Assembly: GCA_016303235.1 (NCBI GenBank)
Contig: JAEDMB010000023.1
Coordinates: forward strand, 1 to 18,979
Direction: 5' to 3'
Source of the DNA: Oscillospiraceae bacterium
GTDB taxonomy: Bacteria; Bacillota; Clostridia; Oscillospirales; Ruminococcaceae
DNA: 18,979 bases
The notes below the pieces were generated by a model that searched no databases, had not been told where the DNA came from, and saw only the letters and a list, made by a program, of their open reading frames with translations. Shown here piece after piece: positions 6,359 through 12,690 of this stretch. Within the stretch, counting starts at the first letter, position 1. Each line of letters starts with the position of its first letter. Made by a program: the position numbers and the translations under genes.

Positions 6359-7644
6359 CTGGCAGTTACCCTTTTCCTTTTCTTGTTATTTTTAACAACG
6401 GGATTTTTAAATACAGGTGACTGTCCCGCTATAAGCATACCCATCATAAATCCGCATGTAACCATAGAACTTCCGCCCTGCGATATAAACGGAACTGTAA
6501 CTCCTGTGAAAGGAATCATATTGCATGAACCGAATATATTAAGAGCCATCTGCACAACAAATGCTGAACATACTCCCGTTGCAAGAGTTGCATGAAAATA
6601 TGAACGGGGCGGATTTACAAGAGGACATGCAAGCATTATCAGTATTACAGCAACTACCATAAGTGCAAAGAAAAGTCCCCATTCCTCGCATATTGAGGCA
6701 AAAACAAGGTCTGTTTCATATGCAAATATATTGTGCAAATCACCGTTGCCCGCACCCTTTCCGAACCAGCCTCCGTTAGCTATTGCAATAAGTGCCTGAC
6801 TTTGCTGGTATCCGTCACCTGTGCTGTCGCTCCATATATCTACGAAAAGACGTGCTTTTACATATGGCGGAGCAAGTATTATGGCAGTAACAGCAAGCAC
6901 ACCAATTAAAGCAATACCTGTTACAATAAGCTTTTTTGACAATTTTGCTTTAGGATAGCACAATCTTGCACATAATCCGCATAGATATATTGCAACAAAA
7001 GTCGGCAAGCTTCCCAAATCCCTGCACCACCACTGCAAACCGCATATAAGGATTATAAATGCAGTGCATATAAGATTTTCCGGAACTATGTTGAATTTCC
7101 AGATACTCACTTTATTCTGCTGTTCGGCTACATAAGTAGTGCATACAAGAATAAATGCCGGTTTAAGAAATTCCGACGGCTGAATTGTAAAGAATCCCAA
7201 ATCAATCCACATGCTTCTGCTTCCGGTGAGAGTCAGTATGCTTAGAATAATAATTCCCGTTGCAATATAGAAAGCCTTCTTTTTAGTCTGTATCCATTTA
7301 TGGTCACGGCAAAGAATATATCCGAAACGGCATGCGACAAGCGAGGCTATGCATGTTACAAGATGCTTTACTGAAAGCTGAATCCCTCCGAATGACGACT
7401 GAAATATAAGGCTTATATTAAGAATAAATATAAGCATAAAATCTATTGTATAGGTTGTCTGTCTGAAAAAAAGCATTGCGATAAAATATGCAATGTCAAG
7501 TCCTATGACTGCCATTGAAAGTACAATCAATTTACCGGGGGAATCATAATTTCCGTTGTAAAACATACTATAAAGCATTGCAATATGTGCAATCAGGACA
7601 AAAAAAGCTGAAATAACATATTTTGTCTTACCTGTTTTTTCCAT
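6355..7644 (-). CDS. SEDS peptidoglycan glycosyltransferase (FtsW/RodA/SpoVE family)
   Basis: Polymerises lipid II into glycan strands in the membrane together with a class B penicillin-binding protein, here encoded directly downstream. The 429 residues hold about ten hydrophobic segments. Family motifs: TIQPSEFLKPAF (153-164), the catalytic-type Asp in WCRDLGSLP (206-214), AYETDLVFASICEEWG (308-323) and TGVTVPFISQGGSS (380-393). The C-terminus is short and strongly basic (KNNKKRKR). The start has GGAGG at 7652-7656 with 7-nt spacing and overlaps the 3' end of the FHA gene by 17 nt. The PBP start overlaps its TGA. The three genes therefore look like one translationally coupled unit. RodA, FtsW and SpoVE cannot be separated with confidence, but the partner and the FHA gene recall the rodA-pbpA pair of Actinobacteria. 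Confidence 0.93.
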   Translation of the reverse strand: MEKTGKTKYVISAFFVLIAHIAMLYSMFYNGNYDSPGKLIVLSMAVIGLDIAYFIAMLFFRQTTYTIDFMLIFILNISLIFQSSFGGIQLSVKHLVTCIASLVACRFGYILCRDHKWIQTKKKAFYIATGIIILSILTLTGSRSMWIDLGFFTIQPSEFLKPAFILVCTTYVAEQQNKVSIWKFNIVPENLICTAFIILICGLQWWCRDLGSLPTFVAIYLCGLCARLCYPKAKLSKKLIVTGIALIGVLAVTAIILAPPYVKARLFVDIWSDSTGDGYQQSQALIAIANGGWFGKGAGNGDLHNIFAYETDLVFASICEEWGLFFALMVVAVILIMLACPLVNPPRSYFHATLATGVCSAFVVQMALNIFGSCNMIPFTGVTVPFISQGGSSMVTCGFMMGMLIAGQSPVFKNPVVKNNKKRKRVTAR

Positions 7645-8053
7645 TATTTTTCCTCCTTTTTCTCAGCTGTAATTTATAAGTGCCAATCTGAATTATATCA
7701 TATTCCTTCAGTTTTGTTTTCATAATTCTCTGACCGTTTACAATTACGGGAGCTTTCGGATTAAGAGCATGAATCGTCCATACTCCTCCGCATACAGTCA
7801 TAATAGCATGATAGCGTGATACTGACAAATCCGGAAGTCTTATATCAACCGAACCATGACGGCCTATAAGAACCTCATCACATTCAAGCGGATAAGTAAT
7901 TCCCGGTTCAACAAGTTCCATATCACCGCCTATTTTCTCCCAGCGTTTCTTGCCGTCATGTTTTTCCATATAGGCACAGGCAATAAGAACTATTGCACTG
8001 ATATCAAGAATTATAGCTGTGATAATACATAATACAAGATTTTCTGTTCCCAT
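7628..8053 (-). CDS. Membrane-anchored FHA-domain protein
   Basis: FHA domains bind phosphothreonine. The 141-residue protein has one N-terminal membrane segment (about 6-28), so its FHA domain (about 45-130) should face the cytoplasm. Conserved FHA residues are present: Gly64-Arg65 (VLIGRHGSVD), Ser79-Arg80-x-His82 (SVSRYHA) and Asn106-Gly107 (VNGQ). A very basic C-terminus (RKRRKNNGKNR) follows. The start has GGAGG at 8061-8065. It is the first gene of the FHA-SEDS-PBP operon behind the promoter at 8083-8111. No Ser/Thr kinase or PP2C phosphatase gene is in the window, so the phosphorylated partner is unknown. A likely job is to dock a phosphoprotein onto, or control, the cell-wall synthase; this is inferred from context. 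Confidence 0.9.
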   Translation of the reverse strand: MGTENLVLCIITAIILDISAIVLIACAYMEKHDGKKRWEKIGGDMELVEPGITYPLECDEVLIGRHGSVDIRLPDLSVSRYHAIMTVCGGVWTIHALNPKAPVIVNGQRIMKTKLKEYDIIQIGTYKLQLRKRRKNNGKNR

Positions 8054-8082
8054 GAATATGCCTCCTGTTTTTATTTTTATAT

Positions 8083-8111
8083 ATTATAGCACAGAAACAG
8101 TTTAATTGCAA
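8083..8111 (-). promoter_or_regulatory. Promoter of the FHA-SEDS-PBP operon
   Basis: Minus-strand -35 TTGCAA (8106-8111), 17-bp spacer, -10 TATAAT (8083-8088), about 30 nt before the FHA start. TTGCAA is its own reverse complement, so the same hexamer is available to a plus-strand promoter. Confidence 0.8.
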
Positions 8112-8174
8112 ACATTTCCGAAAACTGAATAAAACAAAAATTTCCGTTAAAAATATAATCGGAGGTGTTTAAGC

Positions 8175-8975
8175 GTGAAAAACAGTAAATCTGAAAAAAA
8201 TAAAAATGTCAGGGGATTTTATATTGCTCTTGGCATAAGTGCATTGATGATAGGTTCAGCATGCTATTTTTCCTATAAGGAGGGTGACAGCAAAGCTCCG
8301 GAGCTTTCATCAGAATTATCAAACTATGCGGTTGACAGAAAGGAAACAGACATTCCTAAATCAGCAACAGTGACAAAAGCAACAACTACACACAAAGAAA
8401 GGTCGTATATTATAATTACGACTGCAAATCCGCCCGAAAGCTCTTTACCGGAAGAAACGGAAATTATTACTTCTATGCCTAAGGAGGCAACTGTTGTATA
8501 TGAAATTCCGGCGGAAGAAACAGTTGCGGAGGCTGAACCCGAAAAGGAAGAAGCTCCGCCCGTTATGAATCAGCCGTTAAAGAGTCCTCTTACCGTAATT
8601 AATGAATTCAGCGGTCAGGAGCTTGTAAAAAATGAAACAACAGGTTCATGGCAGACTCACAACGGAACGGATTACAAGGCGGAAATCGGTGATGATGTAT
8701 ATTCTGTAACTGACGGAACTATTACCGCCGTAAACAATGACCCTCTCTGGGGTACAGTTGTAATAATACAGGCTGAAAACGGTGATATATATCGCTACTG
8801 CAATTTGTCAAAGGAACTTAATGTTCAGAAAGGGACAGGCATATCGGCAGGAGATGTAATAGGTGTTGTCGGAGATACTGCTGATATTGAGAGTGCAATT
8901 GAACCGCATCTGCATATAGAAGTAATGAGAGGCGGAAAATATCAGAATCCTGCTGATTTCATAAAAGAACAGTAA
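8175..8975 (+). CDS. Membrane-anchored M23 (LytM-fold) protein, SpoIIQ-like layout
   Basis: 266 residues: basic N-terminus, one membrane segment (about 14-33), a long Thr/Glu/Pro-rich linker (about 40-135) and a C-terminal M23 domain (about 140-264) outside the membrane. The zinc ligands of M23 endopeptidases are present: His162 and Asp166 (THNGTDYK) and His247 (PHLHIEV, with His245 also present). The histidine usually found in the YxHLS motif is Asn210 here (YRYCNLS), so peptidase activity may be weak or lost. The DPLWGTVVII segment, the altered YxHL motif and the NPADFIKEQ tail recall the sporulation protein SpoIIQ, also a degenerate M23 protein. Without SpoIIID/SpoIID neighbours this stays a suggestion. 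The start is GTG, with GGAGG at 8161-8165 and 9-nt spacing. It is divergent from the cell-wall operon and ends in its own terminator. Confidence 0.88.
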   Translation: MKNSKSEKNKNVRGFYIALGISALMIGSACYFSYKEGDSKAPELSSELSNYAVDRKETDIPKSATVTKATTTHKERSYIIITTANPPESSLPEETEIITSMPKEATVVYEIPAEETVAEAEPEKEEAPPVMNQPLKSPLTVINEFSGQELVKNETTGSWQTHNGTDYKAEIGDDVYSVTDGTITAVNNDPLWGTVVIIQAENGDIYRYCNLSKELNVQKGTGISAGDVIGVVGDTADIESAIEPHLHIEVMRGGKYQNPADFIKEQ

Positions 8976-8980
8976 AAAAC

Positions 8981-9006
8981 GGGACAGCCTCAGCTGTCCC
9001 TTAAAT
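8981..9006 (+). terminator. Hairpin after the M23 gene
   Basis: Perfect 8-bp stem GGGACAGC (8981-8988) and GCTGTCCC (8993-9000) with a CTCA loop, 5 nt after the stop codon. The following T-run is poor (TTAAAT); the next hairpin at 9014-9039 may complete termination. Confidence 0.65.
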
Positions 9007-9047
9007 CAAAAAAAGCGACCGAAATTAATTTCAGTCGCTGTATTTTT
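9005..9047. terminator. Two-way terminator between the M23 gene and the Cys/Asp-rich gene
   Basis: Stem AGCGAC (9014-9019) with GTCGCT (9034-9039), one C/A mismatch, then GAAAT with ATTTC. It is followed by GTATTTTTT on the plus strand and CTTTTTTTGATTT on the minus strand. It ends the minus-strand unit about 22 nt after the stop at 9061. Confidence 0.85.
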
Positions 9048-9060
9048 TGGGCATTAAAGA

Positions 9061-9528
9061 TTATTCATCAACATCGTTTTCAAAGTCCTCAATAGTAAGG
9101 TCATCGTCATCAAATTCAAGCTCTGTACCGCAGTTAGGGCAGTCAAGAGAACCTTCTTCAAGAACACTTTCATCAAATTCGATAATCTCACCGCAGTTAG
9201 GACATTCTATTTCATATGATTCATCATCATCGTCACAGCAACAGTCACAATCGCAGTCATCATCATCGCAGTCGCAGTCATCATCACAGCAACATTCATC
9301 ATCATCGATATTGTAAACTTCTCTTTCGAGGTCGCCGAGGTCTTCATCAAGGTTATCACAAAGCTCTGTAAGCTCATCAACCTGTGACTGAAGGTCATCA
9401 ACATAGACAACAACTTCCTTCATCAATTCGGACATCTGCATAAGAACCTTGCCTTCTTTAGTAGAAGTATCGATATCCAGACCCTCAATAAGACCCTGTA
9501 AATATGCCATTTTTTCAGTCAGCTTCAT
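9061..9528 (-). CDS. CD1247-like acidic zinc-ribbon protein with a Cys/Asp-only block
   Basis: 155 residues in three parts. Residues 1-72 form a helical N-terminus (KMAYLQGLIEGLDIDTSTKEGK, then an acidic coiled-coil-like DLQSQVDELTELCDNLDEDLGDLE) matching what I recall as the CD1247 N-terminal domain of Clostridia. Residues 79-102 consist only of Cys (10) and Asp (14). Residues 107-140 form a zinc-ribbon-like fold with two CPNCG knuckles (Cys109/112 and Cys130/133). The net charge is very negative, and there is no membrane segment or signal peptide. The ribosome binding site is weak (GGCAGGG). It starts 33 nt after efp, so it is probably co-transcribed with it. The biochemical role is unknown; the sequence suggests metal binding and a partner in translation or transcription. 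Both halves of this inference rest on composition and neighbourhood only. Confidence 0.88.
   Translation of the reverse strand: MKLTEKMAYLQGLIEGLDIDTSTKEGKVLMQMSELMKEVVVYVDDLQSQVDELTELCDNLDEDLGDLEREVYNIDDDECCCDDDCDCDDDDCDCDCCCDDDDESYEIECPNCGEIIEFDESVLEEGSLDCPNCGTELEFDDDDLTIEDFENDVDE
9223..9294 (-). repeat. Imprecise GAT/GAC/TGC/TGT codon tract (Cys/Asp block)
   Basis: 24 consecutive codons, all Asp or Cys, built from near-repeats of GATGATGAC-TGC units. Asp and Cys codons vary at the third base (GAT/GAC, TGC/TGT), so the tract is not a pure microsatellite and the amino-acid pattern seems to be kept. Confidence 0.8.
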
Positions 9529-9561
9529 AATAAGCCCTGCCTTTCAGAATAAAATTTTAAA

Positions 9562-10119
9562 TTAAGCTCTTTCCATATACTCGCCGGTTCTGGTGTCAAT
9601 CTTAATCTTGTCGCCCTGTTCGATAAAGAGCGGAACTTTGATTTCTGCACCTGTTTCAACGGTAGCGGGTTTTGTAGCGTTTGTAGCAGTATCGCCCTTG
9701 AATCCGGGGTCAGTTTCAGTAACTTCAAGCTCTACAAAGAAAGGAGGTTCAACACCGAAAACCTTGCCCTTATATGAAAGAACAGTACATTCCATTTCTT
9801 CCTTTACGAATTTGAAGTTATCGCCGAGGATAGAAGCGTTAATCGGAACCTGTTCATATGTTTCCAAATCCATGAAATAATAGAGTTCGCCGTCATTGTA
9901 GCTGTACTGCATAGTTTTTCTTTCAACGAAAGCAGTAGGGAATTTAGCTGTCGGGTTGAAAGAACGTTCAACAACAGCACCAGTAATAACATTTTTAAAT
10001 TTGGTTCTTACGAAAGCAGCGCCCTTACCCGGTTTAACGTGCTGAAATTCAACGACCTGTACAACCTGACCGTCCATTTCAAAGGTAACGCCGTTTCTGA
10101 AATCGCCTGCTGAAATCAT
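9562..10119 (-). CDS. efp: Elongation factor P
   Basis: Relieves ribosomes stalled at polyproline stretches by entering near the P site. The length of 185 residues is standard. The N-terminal KOW-like domain carries the loop VKPGKGAAFV with Lys32, the residue that is modified in many bacteria (5-aminopentanol in Bacillus; unmodified or otherwise modified elsewhere). The two OB domains follow, with SFNPTAKFPTAFVERKTMQYSY, then the C-terminal TDPGFKGDTATNATKPATVETGAEIKVPLFI motif region ending GDKIKIDTRTGEYMERA. The start has GGAGG at 10128-10132 with 8-nt spacing. It lies 70 nt after the M24 aminopeptidase gene, with a candidate promoter of its own between, and precedes the CD1247-like gene. 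The pepP-efp order is widespread in Firmicutes. Confidence 0.97.
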   Translation of the reverse strand: MISAGDFRNGVTFEMDGQVVQVVEFQHVKPGKGAAFVRTKFKNVITGAVVERSFNPTAKFPTAFVERKTMQYSYNDGELYYFMDLETYEQVPINASILGDNFKFVKEEMECTVLSYKGKVFGVEPPFFVELEVTETDPGFKGDTATNATKPATVETGAEIKVPLFIEQGDKIKIDTRTGEYMERA

Positions 10120-10158
10120 TATAAATACCTCCGTAAATAAAACAATAATTATATATCT

Positions 10159-10187
10159 ATTCTACAACATTTTTTTATATTTTGCAA
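10159..10187 (-). promoter_or_regulatory. Candidate promoter of efp
   Basis: Minus-strand -35 TTGCAA (10182-10187), 17-bp spacer, -10 TAGAAT (10159-10164), about 40 nt before the efp start. Its -35 overlaps the region just past the aminopeptidase stop codon. It would let efp be made apart from the upstream genes. Confidence 0.55.
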
Positions 10188-10189
10188 TA

Positions 10190-11260
10190 CTATTTTGAAA
10201 TTATTATATTTTTTGCACATTTTGTCAGATTTTCACATGAATTTTCGTTCAAAATGACAAAATCCTCTATACGCACACCGAACTTTCCCTCGATATATAT
10301 ACCGGGTTCGATTGTCATAATATTTCCTGCCTTGAGGACAGTATTTGAATTAGGCGAAGAAACAGGAGATTCATGTATTTCAAGACCGACACTGTGACCG
10401 AGTGCGTGACCAAAACATTCACCATAACCGGCATCAGAGATTATTTTTCTTGCAACTGAATCAAGCTGATTTCCGGTTATACCTGCTTTTGCGTAATCGA
10501 GTGCTGAAAGCTGTGCTTTAAGGACAATATCATAGACTTTACGCATTTCCGGAGATGGTTCTCCCACGCATACGGTTCTTGTCATATCGCTGTGATAACC
10601 GTTATATACTGCACCGAAATCCATAAGTACAAATTCACCGTTCTGTATTTTCTTACCGGAGGGAACGCCATGAGGCATAGAAGTATTTTTCCCTGAAAGT
10701 ACGATAGTATCAAAGGAAATATCTTCCGCACCTTCTTCAAACATAATTCTGTTGAGTTCAAGTGCAACCTGTCTTTCAGTAACATCAGGCTTTATAAATC
10801 CGATAATTTTTTCAAAAGCCTTTTCAGCGATTTCCTGAGCCTTTTTGATACATACGATTTCGTCATTATCCTTAATAGCTCTGAGATGTTCGATTTCATT
10901 GCTGAGCATATCAGTATCAATTATACTGATTTTTGAAAGCTTTGATTTCCATAAAGCAAGCTCGCTTACAGTCATAGTTTTTGATTCTATGGCAATATTT
11001 AAAGCGTTATGCTTTTTCAAAAGCTCCAATATTTGTGAAACAAGATTTTTCTGTTCGATTACTTCGAGATTTTTAACAGTTTTTCTTGCTTTTTCGATAT
11101 ATCTGAAATCAATTACAAGATATGCTTTTTCTCTGAAAGCTATAACAGTTCCTGCGGAGGATTTCATACCCGAAAAATAGCGTCTGTTTATATCAGAAGT
11201 TATAAGAACGCTGTCTATATCTTCCGGAAGATTTTCAAAAAGCCTTTCAAGTCTTGTCAT
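10190..11260 (-). CDS. M24B Xaa-Pro aminopeptidase
   Basis: Removes the N-terminal residue from peptides with proline in second place, or a related proline peptidase; cytoplasmic, two-metal enzyme. The length of 356 residues fits the short YqhT/PepP-like group. Residues 1-125 form the creatinase-type N-terminal domain (VLITSDINRRYFSGMKSS). Residues 130-356 form the pita-bread catalytic domain. Metal ligands are Asp214 (MDFGAVYNG), Asp225 (HSDMTRT), His289 (GHALGHSVG), Glu318 (MTIEPGIY) and Glu332 (VRIEDF). The start ATG has AGGGAG about 10 nt upstream. It begins 22 nt after aroQ ends, in the rpsU-yqeG-aroQ direction, and precedes efp. Linking a proline peptidase with EF-P is common in this phylum. 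Prolidase versus aminopeptidase cannot be fixed from sequence. Confidence 0.93.
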   Translation of the reverse strand: MTRLERLFENLPEDIDSVLITSDINRRYFSGMKSSAGTVIAFREKAYLVIDFRYIEKARKTVKNLEVIEQKNLVSQILELLKKHNALNIAIESKTMTVSELALWKSKLSKISIIDTDMLSNEIEHLRAIKDNDEIVCIKKAQEIAEKAFEKIIGFIKPDVTERQVALELNRIMFEEGAEDISFDTIVLSGKNTSMPHGVPSGKKIQNGEFVLMDFGAVYNGYHSDMTRTVCVGEPSPEMRKVYDIVLKAQLSALDYAKAGITGNQLDSVARKIISDAGYGECFGHALGHSVGLEIHESPVSSPNSNTVLKAGNIMTIEPGIYIEGKFGVRIEDFVILNENSCENLTKCAKNIIISK

Positions 11261-11282
11261 TTTTTTGTATCTCCCTGTAATT

Positions 11283-11714
11283 TTACATATCTGAAAGTGC
11301 CATTACTGCAAGATAATAGCTGTTAAGACCGAATCCGCTTATAGAACCCTTGCAGACCGGTGCGATTACAGATTTTGAACGAAATTCATCTCTTGCAAAA
11401 ACATTGCTTATATGAACCTCTATGCAGGGAATTTTTATTGCTGATATGGCATCACGGATAGCATAGCTGTAATGCGTATAAGCTCCGGCATTGATGATAA
11501 CTCCGTCAAACTGAAGTCTTGCGGAATGGAGCTTGTCTATAATAGCACCCTCGTGATTTGACTGGAATATTTCACATTCGAGACCCTGTTCCTTTGCACG
11601 TTCGATAATATTTCTGTTAAGAGTTTCAATATTTGTATTGCCGTAAACTCCGGGTTCTCTTTCTCCGAGAAGATTAAGGTTAGGGCCATGTATAACGAGT
11701 ATTTTTTTAATCAT
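11283..11714 (-). CDS. aroQ: 3-dehydroquinate dehydratase, type II
   Basis: Third step of the shikimate pathway: dehydroquinate to dehydroshikimate, in the cytoplasm as a dodecamer. The length of 143 residues is typical. Key residues are in the usual places: GPNLNLLGEREPGVYG (10-25) with Arg19 and catalytic Tyr24, Asn75 in GVIINAGAYTHYS, and His101 in EVHISN. The C-terminus GSISGFGLNSYYLAV is typical. No other aromatic-pathway genes are nearby, so this is an isolated shikimate gene inside a housekeeping operon. Its ribosome binding site (AAAGGAAA) overlaps the end of yqeG, and only two bases separate the stop of yqeG from the aroQ ATG. Confidence 0.95.
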   Translation of the reverse strand: MIKKILVIHGPNLNLLGEREPGVYGNTNIETLNRNIIERAKEQGLECEIFQSNHEGAIIDKLHSARLQFDGVIINAGAYTHYSYAIRDAISAIKIPCIEVHISNVFARDEFRSKSVIAPVCKGSISGFGLNSYYLAVMALSDM

Positions 11715-11716
11715 TT

Positions 11717-12223
11717 TTAAAGTTTCCTTTCAGTTTTTCTGTACAGCTTTTTTGGAATAAACGGGATTTCCATTTTTCTTTTGAATTTAAAGAATGCGGT
11801 TTTTTCATGCTCTATCGGTGAAACGTAAAGGCTTTTGATACCGGAAAAATTTGCACCTAAAATATCAGTATAAATCTGGTCGCCGACAGCACCTATTTCC
11901 TCAAAAGGAAGATTCATTTTTTCAGATGCCTGCTTAAATCCTTTTGAAAGAGGCTTTTTTCCCTCGCATACGAAATCAACGCCAAGCAAATCAGCAAAAG
12001 GCTTTACTCTCGGAGGGTGATTGTTTGAAACTATCATTAATTTTATACCGTTTTGTTTCATATTTTCAATCCATTCGATAACACCTTCAGCCGGTACGGG
12101 ATTATCATGAGTAGTGAGAGTGTTGTCAACATCGAGTATAAGACCTTTGATTCTGTTTTTTTTCAGAAATGATATTTCTATATCAGTTATGCGGTAGAAA
12201 GCAAAATCCGGTTTAAAGAGCAT
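11717..12223 (-). CDS. yqeG: YqeG-family HAD phosphatase
   Basis: HAD-superfamily IIIA phosphatase, 168 residues, cytoplasmic; the substrate in Firmicutes is not settled (relatives include phosphatidylglycerophosphate phosphatases). Motifs from the chosen start: LDVDNTLT with the nucleophile and acid Asp, MIVSNNHPP as motif II, GKKPLSKGF with the motif III Lys, and GAVGDQIYTDILGAN as motif IV. The start is the ATG at 12223, with GGAGG at 12230-12234 and 6-nt spacing, giving the family-like MLFKPDF beginning. An upstream in-frame ATG at 12277 would add 18 residues encoded by the rpsU terminator hairpin and is rejected. It lies directly after that terminator, so expression depends on read-through or an unseen promoter. 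It is followed by aroQ. Confidence 0.92.
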   Translation of the reverse strand: MLFKPDFAFYRITDIEISFLKKNRIKGLILDVDNTLTTHDNPVPAEGVIEWIENMKQNGIKLMIVSNNHPPRVKPFADLLGVDFVCEGKKPLSKGFKQASEKMNLPFEEIGAVGDQIYTDILGANFSGIKSLYVSPIEHEKTAFFKFKRKMEIPFIPKKLYRKTERKL

Positions 12224-12239
12224 ATTGAACCTCCGTTTT

Positions 12240-12272
12240 ATCCAAAATGAAAAAGCGAGCCGAAGCCCGCCC
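12240..12272 (-). terminator. Intrinsic terminator of rpsU
   Basis: Minus-strand stem GCGGGC (12265-12270) and GCTCGC (12255-12260), six pairs with one G-U, closed by a stable TTCG loop and followed by TTTTTCATTTT. It lies about 15 nt after the S21 stop and just before the yqeG ribosome binding site. Confidence 0.85.
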
Positions 12273-12284
12273 CTCATGTTAATT

Positions 12285-12458
12285 TTAATACTTACGCTTA
12301 CGAGCTGCCTCAGACTTCTTCTTGCGTTTTACTGAAGGCTTTTCATAATGTTCTCTCTTGCGAACTTCAGCTATAACGCCGTCCTTAGCACATGACCTCT
12401 TAAATCTTTTAAGAGCTGTTTCCAAAGATTCGTTTTTGCCTACACGAACTTCTGCCAC
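12285..12458 (-). CDS. rpsU: Ribosomal protein S21
   Basis: Small basic 30S protein near the anti-Shine-Dalgarno end of 16S rRNA. The product has 57 residues, the usual Firmicutes length. It reads MAEVRVGKNESLETALKRFK at the N-terminus, then SCAKDGVIAEVRKREHYEKPSVKRK and a basic tail ending RKRKY. The start is the GTG at 12458, with GGGAGGG upstream (GGAGG at 12467-12471, 8-nt spacing). The longer ATG at 12479 would include the ribosome binding site as codons and is rejected. It has a perfect-consensus promoter, a long leader and its own terminator, so it is a high-output single-gene transcript with possible read-through into yqeG. Confidence 0.97.
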   Translation of the reverse strand: MAEVRVGKNESLETALKRFKRSCAKDGVIAEVRKREHYEKPSVKRKKKSEAARKRKY

Positions 12459-12614
12459 TTTTATTCCCTCCCTTATCATAGAGGTTAAATCCGCATTGCG
12501 TTATAAACACAAAGCAGATAAATGTCTATACTAAAATTCCTGAACCGGAATCAAAGACAGCATAAAGCCTCTTTTTATCAGAACAGCAGAAAAATATTCA
12601 TTCCAAAAGAATAT
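12459..12614 (-). promoter_or_regulatory. Long, possibly structured leader of rpsU
   Basis: About 155 nt separate the predicted start point from the GTG, far longer than other leaders here. A nested hairpin is visible: outer stem TGTCT/AGACA (plus-strand 12555-12559 and 12523-12527) and inner stem ATTCC/GGAAT (12547-12551 and 12536-12540). In addition, a minus-strand CCTCT (12480-12484) can pair either with upstream AGAGG (12568-12572) or with the GAGG of the ribosome binding site (12467-12471). This is compatible with feedback control by S21, but that is inference. I do not recognise a named riboswitch or leader family. Confidence 0.4.
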
Positions 12615-12620
12615 AAATTT

Positions 12621-12649
12621 ATTATATCATAATATTTCTGATATGTCAA
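12621..12649 (-). promoter_or_regulatory. Perfect-consensus promoter of rpsU
   Basis: Minus-strand -35 TTGACA (12644-12649), exactly 17 bp, -10 TATAAT (12621-12626). It is the strongest promoter match in the window and lies in the 244-nt spacer between rpsU and the membrane-protein gene at 12724. Confidence 0.9.
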
Positions 12650-12690
12650 GGACATTTTTGAAAGAAATAGTTTTTTGTTAAATTGATACA

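Noticed and set aside
8154..8159. TATAAT as -10 of the M23 gene
   Set aside because: A start point about 7 nt downstream would fall at or after the GGAGG at 8161-8165, and no -35 is at the right distance.
9223..9300. Microsatellite or CRISPR-like repeat
   Set aside because: Triplet periodicity comes from Asp and Cys codons with third-base variation; there are no spacers or constant repeat units.
9047..9316. Plus-strand frame rich in Ser and Gln (SSSSSQQQSQSQ)
   Set aside because: It is the mirror of the Cys/Asp tract of the minus-strand CD1247-like gene, has no ribosome binding site and runs through the terminator.
12224..12277. Longer start for yqeG
   Set aside because: The extra codons are the rpsU terminator hairpin and the yqeG ribosome binding site; ATG 12223 fits better.
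12459..12479. ATG start for S21 seven codons upstream
   Set aside because: It would translate the GGGAGGG ribosome binding site; GTG 12458 gives the family N-terminus.
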